Source: JAVVRI01 sp036654795 (GTDB taxonomy: Bacteria; Bacteroidota; Bacteroidia; Bacteroidales; Tannerellaceae). From it: a stretch of DNA of 10,136 nucleotides. A program made the translations under genes and the position numbers. The DNA lies in contig JAVVRI010000110.1 of NCBI GenBank assembly GCA_036654795.1, forward strand, positions 1 through 10,136. The letters are read 5' to 3'. The notes beneath the pieces are model-generated. The model was given only the letters and a program-made list of their open reading frames with translations, did not search any database and had not been told where the DNA came from. Positions 1-6,191 of the stretch are shown here, one piece after another; position 1 is the first letter of the stretch, and each line of letters begins with the position of its first letter.

Positions 1-140
1 TTTTTGGCTGTTAGCATATTGATTAGTGAGGACTTGCCCACATTGCTTCGTCCGATAAAGGCATACTCCGGCAGAGTTCCTTCAGGACACAGTCTGATGT
101 CGCTGTTACTGATTACAAATTCCGCGCTCTTAATTTCCAT
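1..140 (-). CDS. engB: Ribosome biogenesis GTPase EngB/YihA (YsxC), N-terminal part, cut by window edge
   Basis: Reading the minus strand from the ATG at 140-138 gives 46 codons that stay open to the window edge. The protein begins MEIKSAEFVIS and contains the G1 (P-loop) motif GRSNVGKSS at about residues 31-39, followed by LINMLT. This is the opening of the TrmE-Era-EngA-EngB-Septin family GTPase EngB, which helps assemble the large ribosomal subunit in the cytoplasm. The G2-G4 motifs lie outside the window. The gene starts 54 bases after the symporter stop on the same strand, in an A/T-rich gap with no clear TAnnTTTG element, so it may be transcribed from the symporter promoter. No good Shine-Dalgarno precedes the start, which is common in this group. 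The gene is partial only because the window ends; nothing suggests it is broken. Confidence 0.9.
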   Translation of the reverse strand, partial: MEIKSAEFVISNSDIRLCPEGTLPEYAFIGRSNVGKSSLINMLTAK

Positions 141-194
141 ATTGTTTTTATTATTACTTTTATATTACTTTGTTCTTATTTTATGTCCAAGCTC

Positions 195-1673
195 TTAGGC
201 TTGTCGCTTGTTGATTATCGGATTGTCAATTCGAAAAGAAGCAGCCCACAAGCCTGCGAACGTAATGCCTCCGTTTAGCATCAGCATTTCGTAACCGAAG
301 GTGTAGTCTGCATATTGCTTTGCCGCCCAATTGAGCGTAAAACAGATGAGTGGGGCAGCGATGCAGATATAGGGCACATAGTTGTCTCGCGGCTTCCGCT
401 TCGTGAACAATCCGAAGACAAACAGTCCGAGTAGCGGCCCGTACGTATAGGAGGCAATCAGGTAAATAGCGTCAATCACACTACGGCTGTTCACTGCTTT
501 AAAGGCTAAAATGATGAGTACGAAGAGCACCGAGATAAGTAAATGTACTCGTAGCCGCATTCGTTTGGCGTGTGCTGCCTCTTCCTTTTCCACGCCCAGT
601 ATGTCTACACAAAAGGAGGTGGTGAGTGCCGTCAAGGCCGAGTCCGCACTACTGAATGCGGCAGCAATGATACCAATTGTGAAAAAGATCAGAATTGATT
701 CGCCCAACACTCCGGAGGTGCAAAACATCGGCAGTATGTCATCACTCAGTACCGGTAGGGGGATGCTCTGCTGTTCGGCCAGCGTTAGTAGCAGTACGCC
801 CAGTGCCAGAAATAAAAAGTTAACTGGTGTAAAGGCAAAGCCGTAAGCATACATGTTCTTTTGTGCATCTTTCAAACTTTTGCAGGTCAGGTTCTTTTGC
901 ATCATGTCCTGATCGAGTCCGGTCATTACGATGGTGATAAAGATACCGCTGAAGAATTGCTTAGCAAAGTGTTGCGTGCTGTGCCAGTCATTAAATTCGA
1001 AAATGCGGAAGTGCGGGCTTTCGTTCAGACTTTGCATCATGCCACCAATTCCGTCCAGCCCCATCTTGTCCTTTACCTGCCAGATGATCACGATCAGCAT
1101 GGCTACCAGGCAGAGCGCTTGCAGCGTGTCTGTCCAGATAATCGTCTTTACTCCGCTGCGGAATGTATAGAGCCAGACCAAGAATATACTGATAATGACC
1201 GTTACGGCAAACGGAACGTTCCAAGTGCTGAATACATAAGTTTGCAGGATCAGCACCACCAGATAAAGCCGTGCGGCCGCTCCTACGATTTTAGAGAGCA
1301 AGAAGAAGGAGGCACCTGTTTTGTAACTTCTCCGCCCAATGCGGTCGTCCAAATAGGAATAGATAGAAGTCAGCTCCAAACGGTAATAGAGCGGCAGAAG
1401 CACCTTGGCTATCAGAATATAACCAACGAAGAAGCCCAGCACAGTCTGCATGTACGTCATGTCCATACTGCGCACCATGCCCGGCACCGACACAAAGGTG
1501 ACGCCGGATAGCGAAGTGCCCACCATCCCGATAGAGACAATATACCAAGGAGACTTTCGGTTTCCCAGAAAGAAGGCATCGTTGCCTGTACTTTTACGCC
1601 CTGTCAGATAGGCTATCAATAATAATAGCCCAAAATAGGCGACAATGATAAAGAGAATAGTAGAGCTGCTCAT
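195..1673 (-). CDS. Sodium:solute symporter (SSS family) transporter
   Basis: The 492-residue protein is almost wholly hydrophobic, with about 13 predicted membrane helices (first at about 5-23, last at about 464-480). It belongs to the SSS family (solute:sodium symporters), inner-membrane proteins that couple Na+ entry to uptake of sugars, amino acids or similar solutes. Family signatures visible are GTSLSGVTFVSVPG at 52-65, TGLDQDMMQKNL at 251-262 and AAAFSSADSALTAL at 337-350; Ser341-Ser342 match the paired serines of the Na2 site in vSGLT. The substrate cannot be read from sequence. The upstream neighbour is a SpoIID/LytB-domain gene, and a MurNAc transporter of this family is known in Tannerella, so an amino sugar or muropeptide substrate is possible but unproven; no murK, murQ or ybbC is in view. 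The ATG at 1673 lies about 30 bases downstream of a -7 element at 1706-1713, which supports this start. Confidence 0.93.
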   Translation of the reverse strand: MSSSTILFIIVAYFGLLLLIAYLTGRKSTGNDAFFLGNRKSPWYIVSIGMVGTSLSGVTFVSVPGMVRSMDMTYMQTVLGFFVGYILIAKVLLPLYYRLELTSIYSYLDDRIGRRSYKTGASFFLLSKIVGAAARLYLVVLILQTYVFSTWNVPFAVTVIISIFLVWLYTFRSGVKTIIWTDTLQALCLVAMLIVIIWQVKDKMGLDGIGGMMQSLNESPHFRIFEFNDWHSTQHFAKQFFSGIFITIVMTGLDQDMMQKNLTCKSLKDAQKNMYAYGFAFTPVNFLFLALGVLLLTLAEQQSIPLPVLSDDILPMFCTSGVLGESILIFFTIGIIAAAFSSADSALTALTTSFCVDILGVEKEEAAHAKRMRLRVHLLISVLFVLIILAFKAVNSRSVIDAIYLIASYTYGPLLGLFVFGLFTKRKPRDNYVPYICIAAPLICFTLNWAAKQYADYTFGYEMLMLNGGITFAGLWAASFRIDNPIINKRQA

Positions 1674-1699
1674 GATGTAATCCGATCCTTTTTGTCGTG

Positions 1700-1748
1700 A
1701 AGCTGCAAAGGTAATAAAATTGTGCTCTTTTGGCAGCGTTTGCAGCTT
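1700..1748. repeat. 10-base inverted repeat spanning the symporter promoter
   Basis: AAGCTGCAAA (1700-1709) and TTTGCAGCTT (1739-1748) are perfect reverse complements separated by 29 bases. In the minus-strand direction the first arm begins about 10 bases after the SpoIID stop, and the second arm includes the TTTG of the symporter -7 element. The repeat could be an operator or a weak hairpin at the end of the SpoIID message. No T-run follows the second arm, so it is not a convincing intrinsic terminator. Confidence 0.5.
1706..1713 (-). promoter_or_regulatory. -7 promoter element for the symporter gene
   Basis: On the minus strand the sequence is TACCTTTG, an exact match to the Bacteroidetes -7 consensus TAnnTTTG, about 32 bases upstream of the symporter ATG. 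The extended context ATTACCTTTGCA (1704-1715) is identical to that of the tRNA-Asp promoter in this window. A -33 TTG at the usual 19-21 base distance is not evident. The start of transcription would fall near 1698-1700. Confidence 0.6.
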
Positions 1749-1757
1749 TTGATTGCG

Positions 1758-3071
1758 TCAGTATCTTTTCTCTACCGTAGCTCCGCGGAAGTAGTGCGCC
1801 AGTATTTCTTTATATCCATATCCTTTTGCTCCCATCATGGCAGCGCCGATTTGGCAAAGCCCCACGCCGTGCCCCCAACCGGCTCCGGTCAGGCGGAAAC
1901 GTTGCGGGATGTTGTTCTTTACCTCCTCCTTATCCACAACAAAGGCTGAGCTGTAAAGATGCGTTTCGGAAAGGCTGCGGCGTATCTCCAGTTCTTTACC
2001 TATAATATAGGTGAGGCGGGTACCAATAATCTTTAACCGTTCGATACGGCCGGAAGTTCCCCTTTGGAGGGGGACAAGATCTATCAACTCTCCGAAGTCC
2101 AACCCGCTACGACGGAGTATCAGGTCGGAAAGTTCCCGGTTTGTGTAGCTCACTTGCCAGCGATAGAAGTCGGCTGTTTCCTGATCATAATTGTTTAATA
2201 CTTGGCCAAGCACGGTTTTATCCGTTGTGTTGCAGAAGGCTTCTGGCGTAGCGCGTATCCATTGTTCGGCTTCATCCTCCCGGCTTAGGTCGGGACAGGT
2301 GCTGTCCTTGCTGTCGCGAAGTGCTGTGAGGTAGGAGTGGGGCACTGGTTCCCAGCAGTGTTCGAACCTCTCTGTTACGCCGCCGCAACATTTTGAGTAG
2401 CGTGCGTCGCAAATGGCGATGCCATCCGTCAGTATCTCTCCCTGTGTTTCCTCTACAGCTTGTTGCACAATGGGTGTCGAGGCACGAGTAATACCTTGAT
2501 AGCGCTGGCAATGGTCGTCGGCACAAACATCAAATAGGTCGTGATCCTCGCGGTCGTACCAGCGTACTAGTTCCTCATTTGTGCGGAGGCAACTTTGATA
2601 GCCCGATGGCTCAGCGTTTAGGCAGTTGTTTTTCTCAATCTGTGCTAATAGCCAACTGCGCGAGATGACGGCATGTGCTTTCAGTAATTCAGCGGAAGCC
2701 GTCGCGCTCATTTCAGAGGAGATGACACTGGTCAGGTAATCTTCTACCTGTATCTGGTTGATGGCAACAATGCTGCCATTGCTGATTACTAGGTTGAGTG
2801 CACCGTGGAAACGCAAATCCTCTTGTCGTTCCCAATGGAACTGCACACCGATAGTAACCGACTTCAGATCGAACGACGCCTTGGGTGAGGCGGGTTCGAA
2901 GAAAAGTTCCTGATATAACTTGCCGTTATATACGATATTGTCGTTTACTAACGTGGCGTATTGTTCCCCGATAATGTAATCACCACTTTCTGCGTGTATA
3001 TACTCTTCGTTAAACACGAAGGAAATGGTTTTCTGTGTCAGAATACCTACGTTTACGGCTGGTGCTTCCAT
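1758..3071 (-). CDS. SpoIID/LytB domain-containing protein, no signal peptide
   Basis: The 437-residue protein carries the SpoIID domain found in peptidoglycan lytic transglycosylases (SpoIID of sporulating Firmicutes) and the amidase enhancer LytB. Diagnostic stretches are VEDYLTSVISSEMSATAS at 109-126, with Glu120 at the position of the catalytic glutamate, ELLKAHAVISRSWLL at 128-142 (family pattern EALKAQAVAARTY), a Cys183/His187/Cys188 cluster resembling the family metal site, YSKCCGGVTE at 225-234, and the C-terminal GWGHGVGLCQIGA at 398-410. Residues 1-80 are family-specific and unassigned. No signal peptide or membrane segment is visible, and a TAA stop lies in frame only 12 bases upstream of the ATG, so the N-terminus cannot be extended. 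The gene starts 12 bases after the OPT transporter stop and is almost certainly co-transcribed with it. A role in trimming cell-wall fragments is inference; without an export signal the protein should be cytoplasmic. Confidence 0.92.
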   Translation of the reverse strand: MEAPAVNVGILTQKTISFVFNEEYIHAESGDYIIGEQYATLVNDNIVYNGKLYQELFFEPASPKASFDLKSVTIGVQFHWERQEDLRFHGALNLVISNGSIVAINQIQVEDYLTSVISSEMSATASAELLKAHAVISRSWLLAQIEKNNCLNAEPSGYQSCLRTNEELVRWYDREDHDLFDVCADDHCQRYQGITRASTPIVQQAVEETQGEILTDGIAICDARYSKCCGGVTERFEHCWEPVPHSYLTALRDSKDSTCPDLSREDEAEQWIRATPEAFCNTTDKTVLGQVLNNYDQETADFYRWQVSYTNRELSDLILRRSGLDFGELIDLVPLQRGTSGRIERLKIIGTRLTYIIGKELEIRRSLSETHLYSSAFVVDKEEVKNNIPQRFRLTGAGWGHGVGLCQIGAAMMGAKGYGYKEILAHYFRGATVEKRY

Positions 3072-3083
3072 ATCTTTTCTTTA

Positions 3084-5093
3084 TTAATTGGTTGGTTCTT
3101 CTTTTGTCGCTTTTAGTGAACTCATGGCCAGGAATGCAATCATAGCAATATACATCACAACAGCTAGCACACCTGAAAGGTTGTTTGCCAGCCACTCTTC
3201 GTTTACCAGATTGACGCCGGCAAAACGTATCGCTGCACTGACTACGCCCATCAAGGCACCTCCGGCAATAAAACCGGATGCCAGCAATGTGCCCTTTTCC
3301 ATACGTGCACTGTTGAGTGCCTGATCCTTGCTGCGGCTGCCTACGTACCAACTGACGGCACCGCCAATCAGCAGCGGCGTGTTTAGGTCGATCGGGATAA
3401 ACATACCCAGCGCAAATGCCAATGCCGGTATCTTAAAGAAGTTGAGCGCGATGGCCAGTGCGGCACCAATGGCGTAGAGCGCCCACGGAGCACCGGCTCC
3501 ACTCATCAGTGGCTCAATGACGGCCGCCATCGCATTGGCTTGTGGGGCAGCCAACTGTCCGCTGGTAAATCCATAGGTCTGGTTCAATATCAAAATAACA
3601 CCGCCTACTGTAGCTGCGGACACCAGTGTGCCGAGGAACTTCCACGTCTGTTGCTTGGCCGGGGTACTGCCCAGCCAGTAACCAATCTTGAGGTCTGTAA
3701 TGAATCCTCCTGCCATGGAGAGTGCGGTACAGACTACGCCGCCAATAATCAGAGCGGAAACCATTCCTGCCGTCCCTTTTAACCCTGCCGAAACAAGGAT
3801 GATGGAGGCAATGATGAGCGTCATCAGCGTCATACCCGAGACGGGGTTTGTGCCGACAATCGCAATGGCATTGGCTGCTACGGTGGTAAATAGGAAGGCA
3901 ATTACGCCTACCAGCAATAATCCGATAGCTGCGTGATACCAGTTATGCAATACGCCGAATTGGAAAAAGAGGAACGTAACAAACAGTGTGATGATGGTGC
4001 CGATAGCAATAATCCTCATCGAAAGGTCTTTTTGCGTGCGAACCTCCGCAGTAGCCACTTCGCCGCTCTTGCCCTTCAGCTCTTTGGCTGCCAGACCAAC
4101 GGCGCTACGGATGATGCCCCACGACTTGATGATGCCAATTACACCCGCCGTAGCAATCCCCCCGATACCGATGTGGCGGGCGTAGGTGGTGAATATTTGC
4201 TCTGCTGTCATGCTGCCAACGGTAGCCGTAATGGCCGTGTTGCCGAATGTTAGTACGTCTGCACTAAAGAGTGCAGACATTACCGGTATAATCACCAACC
4301 ATACAAGGAATGAGCCGGCACAGATAATCATGGAATACTTCAGCCCGATAATATACCCCAGACCCAGTACAGCTGCCCCGGTGTTTACTTTGAGTACGAC
4401 CTTGAACTTCTCGGCCACCATTTCGCCTGCGCCGATGAGGCGCGTGCTAATGCTCTCGCTCCACCAACCGAAGGTGGCGACGATGAAGTCGTAAAGCCCG
4501 CCAATCAGGCCGGCAAAGATAAGTGGTTTGGCCTGACTTCCGCCTTTCTCGCCAGAGACAAGCACCTGTGTGGTGGCTGTTGCTTCAGGAAAGGGATACT
4601 TGCCGTGCATCTCCGATACGAAGTATTTGCGGAAAGGGATCAGCAGCAGGATGCCCAATATTCCGCCCAATAAGGAACTCATAAATACTTCGAAGAAGTT
4701 GACGGTTATTTCCGGATATTTATCTTGTAGGATGTAAAGGGCAGGAAGCGTAAAGATCGCCCCGGCCACAATCACGCCGCTACTGGCACCGATGGATTGG
4801 ATAATCACATTCTCACCCAATGCGTTCTTGCGTTTGAAGCCGCTGGACAGCCCAACGGCAATAATGGCAATCGGAATAGCTGCTTCGAACACCTGCCCAA
4901 CCTTTAGGCCGAGATATGCCGCTGCCGCACTAAAGAGTACCGCCATCAGCAATCCCCACAGCACAGACCAAGGCGTTACTTCCTTATATACTTTGTTTGG
5001 TGACATGAGGGGCTTATAGGTTTCCCCTTCCTTTAACTCGCGATAGGCATTTTCCGGTAGCCCGCTTACCTTTTCTTCTTCTTGTGTGCTCAC
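3084..5093 (-). CDS. OPT family oligopeptide-type transporter
   Basis: The 669-residue protein has a charged cytoplasmic start (to about residue 38) followed by about 14 or more hydrophobic helices. It matches the OPT superfamily (oligopeptide and metal-chelate transporters), inner-membrane proton-coupled importers. Recognisable segments are AYLGLKVGQVFEAAIPIAI at 59-77, KRKNALGENVIIQSIGASSG at 87-106 and HGKYPFPEATATTQVL at 163-178, where YPFPEATA is a bacterial OPT hallmark. The length fits the bacterial subfamily. The start is a GTG at 5093-5091: the protein reads naturally from there (MSTQEEEKVSGLPENAYREL), no in-frame ATG lies just upstream, and the next in-frame ATG, at residue 30, would lose the conserved LPENAYREL segment. 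No Shine-Dalgarno is seen. A good promoter lies about 35 bases upstream. It is the first gene of an operon with the SpoIID-domain gene, which suggests peptide or muropeptide substrates; the true substrate is unknown. Confidence 0.93.
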   Translation of the reverse strand: MSTQEEEKVSGLPENAYRELKEGETYKPLMSPNKVYKEVTPWSVLWGLLMAVLFSAAAAYLGLKVGQVFEAAIPIAIIAVGLSSGFKRKNALGENVIIQSIGASSGVIVAGAIFTLPALYILQDKYPEITVNFFEVFMSSLLGGILGILLLIPFRKYFVSEMHGKYPFPEATATTQVLVSGEKGGSQAKPLIFAGLIGGLYDFIVATFGWWSESISTRLIGAGEMVAEKFKVVLKVNTGAAVLGLGYIIGLKYSMIICAGSFLVWLVIIPVMSALFSADVLTFGNTAITATVGSMTAEQIFTTYARHIGIGGIATAGVIGIIKSWGIIRSAVGLAAKELKGKSGEVATAEVRTQKDLSMRIIAIGTIITLFVTFLFFQFGVLHNWYHAAIGLLLVGVIAFLFTTVAANAIAIVGTNPVSGMTLMTLIIASIILVSAGLKGTAGMVSALIIGGVVCTALSMAGGFITDLKIGYWLGSTPAKQQTWKFLGTLVSAATVGGVILILNQTYGFTSGQLAAPQANAMAAVIEPLMSGAGAPWALYAIGAALAIALNFFKIPALAFALGMFIPIDLNTPLLIGGAVSWYVGSRSKDQALNSARMEKGTLLASGFIAGGALMGVVSAAIRFAGVNLVNEEWLANNLSGVLAVVMYIAMIAFLAMSSLKATKEEPTN

Positions 5094-5116
5094 GATTATT
5101 GCATGTATTAGTTATA

Positions 5117-5133
5117 GTAACAATGATGGTTAC
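5117..5133. promoter_or_regulatory. Small inverted repeat over the OPT transcription start
   Basis: GTAAC (5117-5121) and GTTAC (5129-5133) form an inverted repeat with a 7-base spacer, preceded by another GTTA at 5111. It overlaps the predicted start of transcription of the OPT operon, just downstream of the -7 element. It could be an operator or a 5' mRNA hairpin, but five-base arms can arise by chance. Confidence 0.25.
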
Positions 5134-5163
5134 AAATCTACAGCTTTTATTTTAAAGCAGCAA
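5133..5163 (-). promoter_or_regulatory. Promoter of the OPT-SpoIID operon
   Basis: On the minus strand a TTG (5163-5161) is followed after 20 bases by TAGATTTG (5140-5133). This fits the Bacteroidetes sigma-ABfr layout, TTG-N19-21-TAnnTTTG. Transcription would start near 5126, giving a leader of about 33 bases before the GTG start. Confidence 0.7.
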
Positions 5164-5266
5164 GTGTACTCCTTATACTTCTTATACTTTGGGGCAACTG
5201 CATCCGAAAATAAGTTTTAGTACTTTCTATACCACTATTTAGATCAAAGCATTACTCTAATTATAC

Positions 5267-5306
5267 TTTTGAGCCTGCTCAAAATCAATTTTGAGCAGGC
5301 TCAAAA
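5267..5306. repeat. Perfect 18-base inverted repeat (nested palindrome)
   Basis: The arm TTTTGAGCCTGCTCAAAA (5267-5284) is the exact reverse complement of 5289-5306, with only TCAA between them. Each arm is itself nearly palindromic (TTTTGAGC-CT-GCTCAAAA), so each can form its own short hairpin or the two can pair into one 18-bp stem or a DNA cruciform. It lies between divergent genes, where a terminator is not expected. Confidence 0.85.
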
Positions 5307-5350
5307 ACAATTACCAGCCTGCTCAAAAACAATTTTCAGCTAGCTAAAAA
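5271..5350. repeat. 22-base-period tandem array with palindromic GAGCnnGCTC core
   Basis: Three 22-base units lie head to tail at 5271-5292, 5293-5314 and 5315-5336, with a degenerate fourth from 5337. Units 1 and 3 agree at 20 of 22 positions and units 2 and 3 at 17. Each begins with a palindromic core (GAGCCTGCTC, GAGCAGGCTC, CAGCCTGCTC, CAGCTAGCTA) followed by an A-rich tail, AAAAaCAATT in the first three. The period is close to two helical turns, which places all cores on one face of the DNA. An array of operator sites for a dimeric regulator would fit. I cannot match it to a named element. Confidence 0.8.
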
Positions 5351-5417
5351 GCATAATAGCATATAGGATTCGAGGCAAAACATCCGATCTTTTTCATTAA
5401 CATACTGCATATTTTGC

Positions 5418-5425
5418 TATATTTG
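5418..5425 (+). promoter_or_regulatory. -7 promoter element upstream of recR
   Basis: TATATTTG is an exact TAnnTTTG match, followed by CA as in the other two TTTGCA promoters here. The -33 region is only T-rich (TTTTT at 5390-5394) and has no clear TTG. Transcription would start near 5432, leaving a leader of about 108 bases before the recR ATG, long for this organism type. Confidence 0.55.
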
Positions 5426-5506
5426 CACTGCTATAGAGAATGTAATGTAAGAAAGACGGATTGTTAAAGCCATTATAATAAGCGATTTCATTGACGGTGA
5501 ACGTGT

Positions 5507-5527
5507 ATGGCTAAAGATAGCCAATAA
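5507..5527 (+). other. Six-codon mini-ORF with overlapping hairpin in the recR leader
   Basis: ATG at 5507 opens a six-codon frame (MAKDSQ) that ends at TAA 5525-5527, 13 bases before the recR ATG and in a different frame. Inside it, GGCTA (5509-5513) and TAGCC (5518-5522) can form a 5-bp hairpin with an AAGA loop. It could be a translated leader, but a frame this short may be chance. Confidence 0.25.
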
Positions 5528-5540
5528 AGAAAAGGAAAGA

Positions 5541-6164
5541 ATGAGTCAGAAATATCCATCGGTTTTGTTGGAAAATGCAGTAAATGAGTTGGCTTCGTTG
5601 CCGGGAATAGGGCGGAAGACGGCGCTTCGGCTGGCGCTCTATATGCTTCGGAGGGATGAGGGTTATACGGAGGGTTTCGCCTCCGCATTGGTGGCACTGC
5701 GTAAAGAGGTGAAATATTGTAAGGTCTGCCATAATATTTGCGACACCGGCCTATGCGCTATTTGTGCTGATCCGGCGCGCGACCATTCGCAGGTATGCGT
5801 GGTCGAGAATATTAAGGAGGTGATGGCGATAGAAAACACCTCGCAGTTTAAGGGCGTATATCATGTGTTGGGAGGAATTATCTCGCCAATGGATGGCGTG
5901 GGGCCGGGCGATTTGCAACTGGACAGTCTCGTTAAACGCGTTGAAGCGGGCGAGGTGAAGGAGGTTATTCTTGCTCTGAGCACAACTATGGAGGGCGACA
6001 CGACGAACTTCTTTATCTACCGCAAGCTCTCTGCTCATGATGTAAAAATATCGGTGATTGCCCGTGGAGTCTCTATTGGAGATGAGATTGAGTATGCAGA
6101 CGAGATCACCCTAGGTCGTTCCATCGTGAATCGTACCAGCTTCAATGACTCAATTAAGATATAA
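5541..6164 (+). CDS. recR: Recombination mediator protein RecR
   Basis: The 207-residue protein is full length for RecR, which acts with RecF and RecO in the cytoplasm to load RecA onto single-stranded gaps covered with SSB. Domains in order are the helix-hairpin-helix with LASLPGIGRKTALRLAL (17-33); the C4 zinc finger with Cys60, Cys63, Cys72 and Cys75 (CKVCHNICDTGLCAIC); the TOPRIM domain from about 82 to 176 (VCVVENIKEVMAIE, HVLGGIISPMDGVGP); and the C-terminal segment DEIEYADEITLGRSI (181-195), which matches the family pattern. All key residues are present. The start MSQKYPSVLLE fits other Bacteroidetes RecR proteins. An AGGA lies a few bases upstream. A glycosyltransferase gene follows after 27 bases on the same strand, probably in one transcript. 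Confidence 0.97.
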   Translation: MSQKYPSVLLENAVNELASLPGIGRKTALRLALYMLRRDEGYTEGFASALVALRKEVKYCKVCHNICDTGLCAICADPARDHSQVCVVENIKEVMAIENTSQFKGVYHVLGGIISPMDGVGPGDLQLDSLVKRVEAGEVKEVILALSTTMEGDTTNFFIYRKLSAHDVKISVIARGVSIGDEIEYADEITLGRSIVNRTSFNDSIKI

Positions 6165-6191
6165 ATTAAGGATACTTAAACAGACTTTATT

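Larger units (their letters stand above)
5094..5540. other. Divergent intergenic region between the OPT gene and recR
   Basis: This 447-base A/T-rich gap separates two divergently transcribed genes and holds no convincing protein gene. From left to right it contains the OPT leader and promoter (to 5163), a direct repeat CTTATACTT near 5172-5188, a candidate plus-strand -7 element TACTTTTG at 5264-5271, the palindromic 22-base-period array (5267-5350), the recR -7 element at 5418-5425, and a mini-ORF and short hairpin just before recR. I recognise no known structured RNA or riboswitch. Confidence 0.7.

Noticed and set aside
4..198. A 64-codon plus-strand frame at the left edge with a hydrophobic tail
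   Set aside because: It is antisense to the EngB start, and its hydrophobic tail comes from the T-rich gap between engB and the symporter.
186..205. A short hairpin CAAGC/GCTTG across the symporter stop codon
   Set aside because: The stem has only five base pairs and no T-run follows on the minus strand, so it is not a convincing terminator.
861..1511. A 216-codon open frame on the plus strand inside the symporter gene
   Set aside because: It is antisense to a well-supported transporter, its translation is rich in His, Gln and Cys with no recognisable domain, and it looks like a frame shadow.
2056..2075. A G/C-rich hairpin (GTTCCCCT-TTGG-AGGGGGAC) inside the SpoIID gene, resembling CCCCTTTGGAGGGG repeats I recall as frequent in Bacteroidetes genomes
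   Set aside because: It encodes PLQRGTSG within a segment that fits the SpoIID family pattern before SGRI, so it is explained by the protein and not clearly an inserted repeat.
5267..5306. The 18-base inverted repeat considered as an intrinsic terminator
   Set aside because: Both flanking genes run away from it, and no T-run follows the stem beyond its own A/T ends.
5271..5350. The 22-base repeats considered as a CRISPR array
   Set aside because: The units are contiguous with no unique spacers between them, and no cas genes are near.
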